Source of the DNA: CBDIDH01 sp965277595
Lineage (GTDB): Bacteria > Planctomycetota > Planctomycetia > Isosphaerales > Isosphaeraceae
Length of the DNA stretch: 64,000 nucleotides
Reading direction: 5' to 3'
Assembly: GCA_965277595.1 (NCBI GenBank)
Contig: CBDIDH010000002.1
Span: 2,542,001-2,606,000 of the forward strand
The notes under the pieces were generated by a model. The model worked only from the letters and a program-made list of their open reading frames with translations, searched no databases and had not been told where the DNA came from. Positions 59,308 through 64,000 of this stretch are shown here, piece after piece. The position numbers and the translations under genes were made by a program. Every line of letters starts with the position of its first letter. Position 1 is the stretch's first letter.

Positions 59308-62300
59308 ATGAGCATGACCTTGCGTCAAGCCTGGCCCAGACAACCCGAATCGGCCGGGATCGTCCCCATTACCCTGCTTCACCACGCCTTTGAAGCAACC
59401 GTCGCCGCCTATCCCGAGGCCATCGCGGTCGTCTCTCCAGAGCGATCGTTTACCTATCGCGACCTTGACCGGGCCGCCAATCGCCTGGCGCGGAAGCTTC
59501 GCGAGATCGGCGTCGGCCGGGGCGATCATGTTGGGATTTTCCTCCCGAGGTCCGCGCAGGTTTACGTCGCCTTGCTCGCCATTCTCAAGGCGGGCGCGGC
59601 TTACGTTCCGGTTGACGCCGACGCGCCGGCCGATCGCCTTCGATATATTCTCGACGACTGTCAGGCGACCGCCCTGATCTCCGTCCCGGCCTTTTCGGAT
59701 CGGACAACGGGTTATCAAGGGCCAATTCTAGCGCCGGAAGTCGGTCAAGAAACTGATGAATCCCCGATACGGGAAACGGATGCGACGTCGGCGGACGTTT
59801 GTTACGTGATCTATACGTCGGGAACGACGGGTCGGCCCAAGGGGGTCCAGATCGAGCATCGGAACGCCTGCCACCTCGTCCGCGCGGAAGAGGAGATCTT
59901 TGAGGTTGGCCCCGACGATCGGGTCTTTCAAGGGTTTTCGCTGGCCTTTGATGCCTCGGTTGAGGAAATCTGGCTCGCCTTTGCCTCGGGCGCGGCACTC
60001 GTTGTCGGTTCTAAGGACGACCTGCGATCGGGCCGCGGCCTTGCCGAGACGCTGACCCGAAACGGGGTGACCGTCTTCTCAACCGTTCCCACGATGCTCT
60101 CGCTCGTCGAGGACGACCTACCGACCGTCCGCCTGCTCATCCTTGGCGGCGAGCCTTGCCCGATCGACCTCGTGAACCGCTGGAAGACGCCCGGCCGCCG
60201 CCTTGTGAACACGTACGGGCCGACCGAGGCCACGGTGATTGCCACCTTCGCCGACTGCGAGCCGGGCCGTCCGGTGACGATCGGCCGGGCGATTCCGGGT
60301 TACTCGATCGCCTTGCTTGACGAGGCCCTCCGCGCCGTCCCTTTCGGCGAGCCGGGCGAGATTTGTATCGGAGGCGCGGGGGTCGCGCGTGGCTATGTCG
60401 GCCTTCCCGCCTTGACCCGCGAGAAGTTCATCGCCGACCCGCTCGCGCAGCCTGGCGACCGCGATGCCCGGCTTTACCGATCGGGCGACCTTGGCCGATA
60501 CAACGCCTCGGGCGAGATCGAATTTCTCGGCCGGATCGACGCGCAGGTGAAGCTTCGCGGCTTTCGGATCGAGCTTGCCGAGATCGAGTCGGTCCTTCGC
60601 GAAGACCCCGCCGTCCTCGCCTCGGCCGTGGCGCTCCGCGAAGATCGTCCCGGCCTTCCGCAACTGGTCGCCTACGTCGTTCCGTCGGGCCATCAAAGTC
60701 TCGACCCGCGTTCTCTGCTCGCGACGCTCCGCAAACGCTTGCCCGCCTACATGATCCCCGCGCGTTTGGAAACGATCGACGCCCTTCCGACCCTTCCCAG
60801 CGGCAAGGTCGATCGCGGCCGGCTCCCCGCGCCCCGGGCGATCGACCCGCAAGACGCCGAGGAAGCTTCCGCCTCGATCATTGGCCGGAACAACCTCGAA
60901 CGCGCCATCGCGTCGGTCTGGGTTCCCCTCTTCGCCCCCTTGCCGGTCAGCCTCGACGACGACTTTTTCCGCGACCTCGGCGGCCATTCGCTGCTCGCCG
61001 CGCGACTTGTTTCCGACCTCCGTTGCAACCACAACCTTCCCGAGGTTTCCGTCCTCGACGTCTACAATCACCCGAGTATCGCCTTGCTCGCCGCGCGAAT
61101 TCAAGAACCGAGCGTAACGTCGCCGCTTGAAGCGAATCCCGTGAACGGCATACGTTTGAGGTCGACAAATGCCGGCTTCTTCCGGTTCGGCCTGGCGCAG
61201 TTTTTCGCCCTTTATCTGGTCATTGGCTTTTATTCGCTCCAGTGGCTGACGCCTTATCTCAGCTATTCCTGGATGATCGAGGCCGGGGTGACGATTCCGA
61301 CCGCGCTTCTCGTGGCGCTCTCGACCTTGCTGGCCGTTTATCCGGTGATGCTGGCGGTCTCGATCGCGGTCAAGTGGCTGGTCGTCGGCAGGTTCCGCGC
61401 GGGGGAGTATCCGCTCTGGGGTATGCAGCATTTCAAAATCTGGTTTGTTCATGCGATTCACGCGTGCGTACCGGTCAATTTCCTGGCGGGAACGCCGCTT
61501 CTGTCGTGGTATTACCGGCTCAACGGGGCATCGATCGGCGCCAATGTGCATCTTGGATCAGACACCCTCCGCGCCTTCGACCTGATCACGATTGGCGAGA
61601 ACACGTGTTTGGGTGCCGATACCGAGGTTGCGGGTTTTTCGGTCGAGGGGGGGAGGCTTCGGGTCGGCGCGGTCGCGATCGGGCGGGGCTGTTTCGTCGG
61701 CAACCGCGCCGTGATCCGCGAGGGGGCGGTGATGGAGGACGGGTCCAAGCTGGAAGACCTCTCCTTGCTTCCGGCCGGGGGCACGATTCCCCGGGGCCTT
61801 CGCTATGCCGGATCGCCCGCGCGACCCGTGGCCGGACCGCCCCCTGTCGCCGCAAATCCCGCGCCTGGGCTGGCCCGGCGGTTCGCCCTTGGCCTGGCGC
61901 AGACAGGCGCGCAGTTCCTCTTTCCGGTGATGGTGATCTCGGCCATCTTTCCCGGCGTGATCGTCTTGAATACGAGCCAACTGCCCCCTTGGATTCTCTA
62001 TCTCACGGTCGCGCCTTGCGTTGCGCTCTCGTTTGTCGTCTTGCTCTGCCTGGAGATCGCGGCGGTCAAGTGGCTCTTGCTCGGCCGGGTGACCGAGGGA
62101 AGCTATGACCTCCACGGCGCCTTCATTCTTCGAAAATGGTTCGTCGATCAACTGATGGCCATGAGCCTCGACGTGGTCGGATCGTTGTATGCGACAATCT
62201 ACCTGAATCCCTGGTATCGCCTTCTTGGCGCCCGGCTTGGCCATCGCGCCGAGGTCTCGACCGCCTCGTTTCTCTCCCCCGACCTTTTGACCGTGGGGGA

Positions 62301-63282
62301 CGAGGGGTTCATTGCCGACGCCGTTTCGCTGGGCGCGGCCCGGGTCGAAGATGGTCGGGTCCATGTCGGTTCGGTCCGGGTCGGCCGACGTGCCTTTATT
62401 GGCAACAGCGCTCTCTTGCCGCCGGGGGCCGACATCGGCGAGAACAGCCTGATCGGCTGCCTCTCGATGCCGCCTGGCCCGTCGGGCGCCTCGCCCGCGG
62501 GGTCGGCCTGGCTAGGCTCGCCCGCGGTCTTCCTGCCGATGCGTCAGGAAAGCAAAGCCTTTGACGAGGAAAGGACTTACGCACCGACGCGCTGGTTGAT
62601 CCTTCAGCGCGCCCTGATTGAGTTTCTCCGGGTCACGCTCCCCTTGACCCTCTTCTTGATCCTCACCAGCGAGCTACTCGCGGCGACCTTGAGGCTCCAT
62701 CGATCGGGGCTCTCGAACGCGCTCTTGATCCTGGGTTTCCCGCTATTTTACGCGGTCGCCGGCGTCGCGGCCTGCCTGATCGTCGCGGCCCTGAAGTGGC
62801 TGATCGTGAGCCGATACAGACCGGCGGAATATCCGCTCTGGAGTCTCCAGGTCTGGCGCAGTGAACTGGTCACGGCACTCTTTGAAAACCTCGCGCGACC
62901 GTTCCTGTTGAACCTTCTCGAAGGAACGCCCTTCCTCGCCTGGTTCGTCCGCCTGCTCGGGGCGAAGATTGGCGAGAGGGTCTATCTGGGGTCGTCCGAG
63001 ATGACCGAGTTTGACCTCATCTCGATCGGCGACGAGGCCGCGCTGAACGTTGATTGCACGATCCAGACCCACCTTTTTGAAGATCGAGTCATGAAGATGT
63101 CAACGGTTCAGATCGGTCCGCGCTGCGATGTCGGCAGTCAGGCGGTCGTGCTATATGACACCGAGATGCGCGAGGGGTCGTCGCTCGATAGTCTCTCGCT
63201 CCTGATGAAAGGCGAGGTCCTTCCGGCCGGAACCCGCTGGCAGGGAAGTCCGGCCCGTGCCTCTCGAACGGAAAGCCATTGA
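59308..63282 (+). CDS. Pls/PosA-type membrane NRPS (adenylation, thiolation, three LbH domains)
   Basis: A 1324-residue single-module nonribosomal peptide synthetase. Residues about 15-520: adenylation domain with A3 core YTSGTTGRPKG (169-179), FDASVEEIW, and NTYGPTEATV. About 525-605: thiolation domain with DLGGHSLLAARL, phosphopantetheine Ser561. There is no condensation or thioesterase domain. The C-terminal half has about six membrane segments (for example FFALYLVIGFYSLQWLTPYL) separating three left-handed-beta-helix domains (about 740-828, 972-1056, 1217-1318). This is the layout of epsilon-poly-L-lysine synthetase Pls and of PosA, where the C-terminal domains join amino acids into isopeptide homopolymers. 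Product here is unknown. Confidence 0.93.
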   Translation: MSMTLRQAWPRQPESAGIVPITLLHHAFEATVAAYPEAIAVVSPERSFTYRDLDRAANRLARKLREIGVGRGDHVGIFLPRSAQVYVALLAILKAGAAYVPVDADAPADRLRYILDDCQATALISVPAFSDRTTGYQGPILAPEVGQETDESPIRETDATSADVCYVIYTSGTTGRPKGVQIEHRNACHLVRAEEEIFEVGPDDRVFQGFSLAFDASVEEIWLAFASGAALVVGSKDDLRSGRGLAETLTRNGVTVFSTVPTMLSLVEDDLPTVRLLILGGEPCPIDLVNRWKTPGRRLVNTYGPTEATVIATFADCEPGRPVTIGRAIPGYSIALLDEALRAVPFGEPGEICIGGAGVARGYVGLPALTREKFIADPLAQPGDRDARLYRSGDLGRYNASGEIEFLGRIDAQVKLRGFRIELAEIESVLREDPAVLASAVALREDRPGLPQLVAYVVPSGHQSLDPRSLLATLRKRLPAYMIPARLETIDALPTLPSGKVDRGRLPAPRAIDPQDAEEASASIIGRNNLERAIASVWVPLFAPLPVSLDDDFFRDLGGHSLLAARLVSDLRCNHNLPEVSVLDVYNHPSIALLAARIQEPSVTSPLEANPVNGIRLRSTNAGFFRFGLAQFFALYLVIGFYSLQWLTPYLSYSWMIEAGVTIPTALLVALSTLLAVYPVMLAVSIAVKWLVVGRFRAGEYPLWGMQHFKIWFVHAIHACVPVNFLAGTPLLSWYYRLNGASIGANVHLGSDTLRAFDLITIGENTCLGADTEVAGFSVEGGRLRVGAVAIGRGCFVGNRAVIREGAVMEDGSKLEDLSLLPAGGTIPRGLRYAGSPARPVAGPPPVAANPAPGLARRFALGLAQTGAQFLFPVMVISAIFPGVIVLNTSQLPPWILYLTVAPCVALSFVVLLCLEIAAVKWLLLGRVTEGSYDLHGAFILRKWFVDQLMAMSLDVVGSLYATIYLNPWYRLLGARLGHRAEVSTASFLSPDLLTVGDEGFIADAVSLGAARVEDGRVHVGSVRVGRRAFIGNSALLPPGADIGENSLIGCLSMPPGPSGASPAGSAWLGSPAVFLPMRQESKAFDEERTYAPTRWLILQRALIEFLRVTLPLTLFLILTSELLAATLRLHRSGLSNALLILGFPLFYAVAGVAACLIVAALKWLIVSRYRPAEYPLWSLQVWRSELVTALFENLARPFLLNLLEGTPFLAWFVRLLGAKIGERVYLGSSEMTEFDLISIGDEAALNVDCTIQTHLFEDRVMKMSTVQIGPRCDVGSQAVVLYDTEMREGSSLDSLSLLMKGEVLPAGTRWQGSPARASRTESH

Positions 63283-63286
63283 AAAC

Positions 63287-64000
63287 TCAGGCGACCTGCG
63301 CGAGCCCTGTTGTTGGACCTTGAACGGTGGGCTGGCCGTAAACGTAAACGGGCGCGGTCGAGGTTCCCGACGCAACGGTTTGCGTTGTCGGGATGTAATA
63401 CGCCGCTTGCGTTGACGGGATGGCAACCGAGGTCGGCTGAACGGTGGAATAATAGGTGGGCTGGCTCGCGGGAACGTAATAGGGGGTCTGCGTCGTTGTC
63501 CCGGTCGCGGTTGCGGTCCCGGTCGCGGGAACGAGATAAATGGGCTGCCCGGCGGTCGACTGGGTCGCGTACGGGGTCATCGTCGACATATAGGGATACG
63601 CTTGCGTCGGCTGGTAATAGACGACGGGCGCCGAGGTGACCGCTGTCGCGGGAACCGCGGCCGCGGTGACGGTCGTCGGCGTGGTCACGACGGCGGTTGT
63701 CGCCACGGGAACGGCGGTTACCGGCGTGATCGCCACGGCGACGGCGGCGGTTGTGGTCGTGGGTGTCGGTGTGGGTGTTGGTGTCGGCGCGACGTACTCG
63801 GGAACAGTCGCGGCCCGGCCGCCGAGGTTGGCGCGTTCCAGGGTCAGGTCAAAGCAGCCGACCTTGCCGTCCTGGTTGATGTCGGCGTACTGGTCGTAAC
63901 CCGACTGGCCGGCGGACTTACCGTAAGCCGCCTTGATCCGCGTCGTGTCCGCGGAATCGACGACGCCGTCGCCGTTGACGTCGCCGGGCAGATACGTATC
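63287..64000 (-). CDS. Dockerin-type protein, C-terminal part (5' truncated by window edge)
   Basis: The frame is open from the window edge to the stop at 63287. At the upstream end it reads GDVNGDGVVDSADTTRIKAA then ADINQDGKVGCFDLTLERAN, two EF-hand-like calcium loops of a type I dockerin domain. A Thr-Pro repeat linker follows, then ~150 residues rich in Thr, Ala, Pro, Val and Tyr with a low-complexity pattern and no further domain. Shorter starts at a GTG (63736) are likely wrong, because the open frame continues upstream with recognisable domain sequence. It is the C-terminus of a larger exported or surface protein. Confidence 0.8.
   Translation of the reverse strand, partial: DTYLPGDVNGDGVVDSADTTRIKAAYGKSAGQSGYDQYADINQDGKVGCFDLTLERANLGGRAATVPEYVAPTPTPTPTPTTTTAAVAVAITPVTAVPVATTAVVTTPTTVTAAAVPATAVTSAPVVYYQPTQAYPYMSTMTPYATQSTAGQPIYLVPATGTATATGTTTQTPYYVPASQPTYYSTVQPTSVAIPSTQAAYYIPTTQTVASGTSTAPVYVYGQPTVQGPTTGLAQVA

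Noticed and set aside
1..64000. CRISPR array
   Set aside because: The repeats found are 7-base tandem or palindromic units without regular 30-base spacers, and no cas genes are seen.
1..64000. tRNA or rRNA genes
   Set aside because: Scanning for TTCGA-type T-loops and acceptor pairing by eye gave only hits inside protein-coding regions with no cloverleaf.

Overview
This window looks like chromosomal DNA of a high-GC planctomycete, probably from the Isosphaeraceae/Gemmataceae side. The evidence is the gene content: two DUF1501 genes, a DUF1549/DUF1553 gene, a PPC-domain protein, an ECF sigma factor overlapping a Ser/Thr kinase, exported proteins with an N-terminal 'LEPLESR'-like motif, a dockerin-type protein, and short exported proteins with no wider relatives that I recognise. 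I cannot place it to species from sequence alone.

Layout. 1-8 kb: exported glutathione peroxidase, a HlyD-type adaptor split by a Gly/Gln-rich insert, Mn-type superoxide dismutase, an intact ISL3-family insertion sequence with both inverted repeats and an 8-bp target duplication, a lipoprotein, an RluA-type pseudouridine synthase and greA. 8-21.5 kb: an exported unknown, a squalene-cyclase-repeat protein, a locally AT-richer two-gene cassette (unknown protein plus HTH/ImmA-IrrE protease), an M16 peptidase, a PP2C phosphatase, a beta-helix exported protein, and an ECF sigma/kinase pair. 21.5-35.9 kb: ferredoxin, a PPC/ceramidase/DUF1501 operon, PhoU-like protein, TIM-barrel protein, treZ, beta-carbonic anhydrase, TetR regulator, a second kinase and a CAP-domain exported protein.

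36.2-42.6 kb is a seven-gene same-strand operon whose families line up as an oxidative sugar route: aldose 1-dehydrogenase (AKR), mutarotase (FucU), lactonase, L-galactonate-5-dehydrogenase-like zinc enzyme, tagaturonate epimerase (UxaE-like), SDR fructuronate reductase, and a TIM-barrel isomerase. Read together they predict L-galactose (or a close analogue) being converted to D-mannonate. 42.6-58.9 kb: thioredoxin-like protein, DUF2127, lgt, a DUF1549/DUF1501/WD40 operon, methyltransferase and S9 peptidase, a tandem alpha/beta hydrolase, aldose epimerase, SDR and a small exported protein. 59.3-63.3 kb: a 1324-residue single-module NRPS with a membrane-embedded C-terminal half carrying three hexapeptide-repeat domains, the architecture of the Pls/PosA (epsilon-poly-lysine synthetase-like) family. 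The window closes inside a dockerin-containing exported protein.

The main structure not explained by genes is a family of intergenic heptanucleotide repeats (units such as GGTCATC, GGTCATT, GGTCCTC and their complements) at about a dozen places, usually as inverted arms forming hairpins, some flanked by conserved outer arms (CAGGAGGATTGC...). One copy is interrupted by the ISL3 element. A second family of degenerate TGCCCTY repeats occurs at four other intergenic places.
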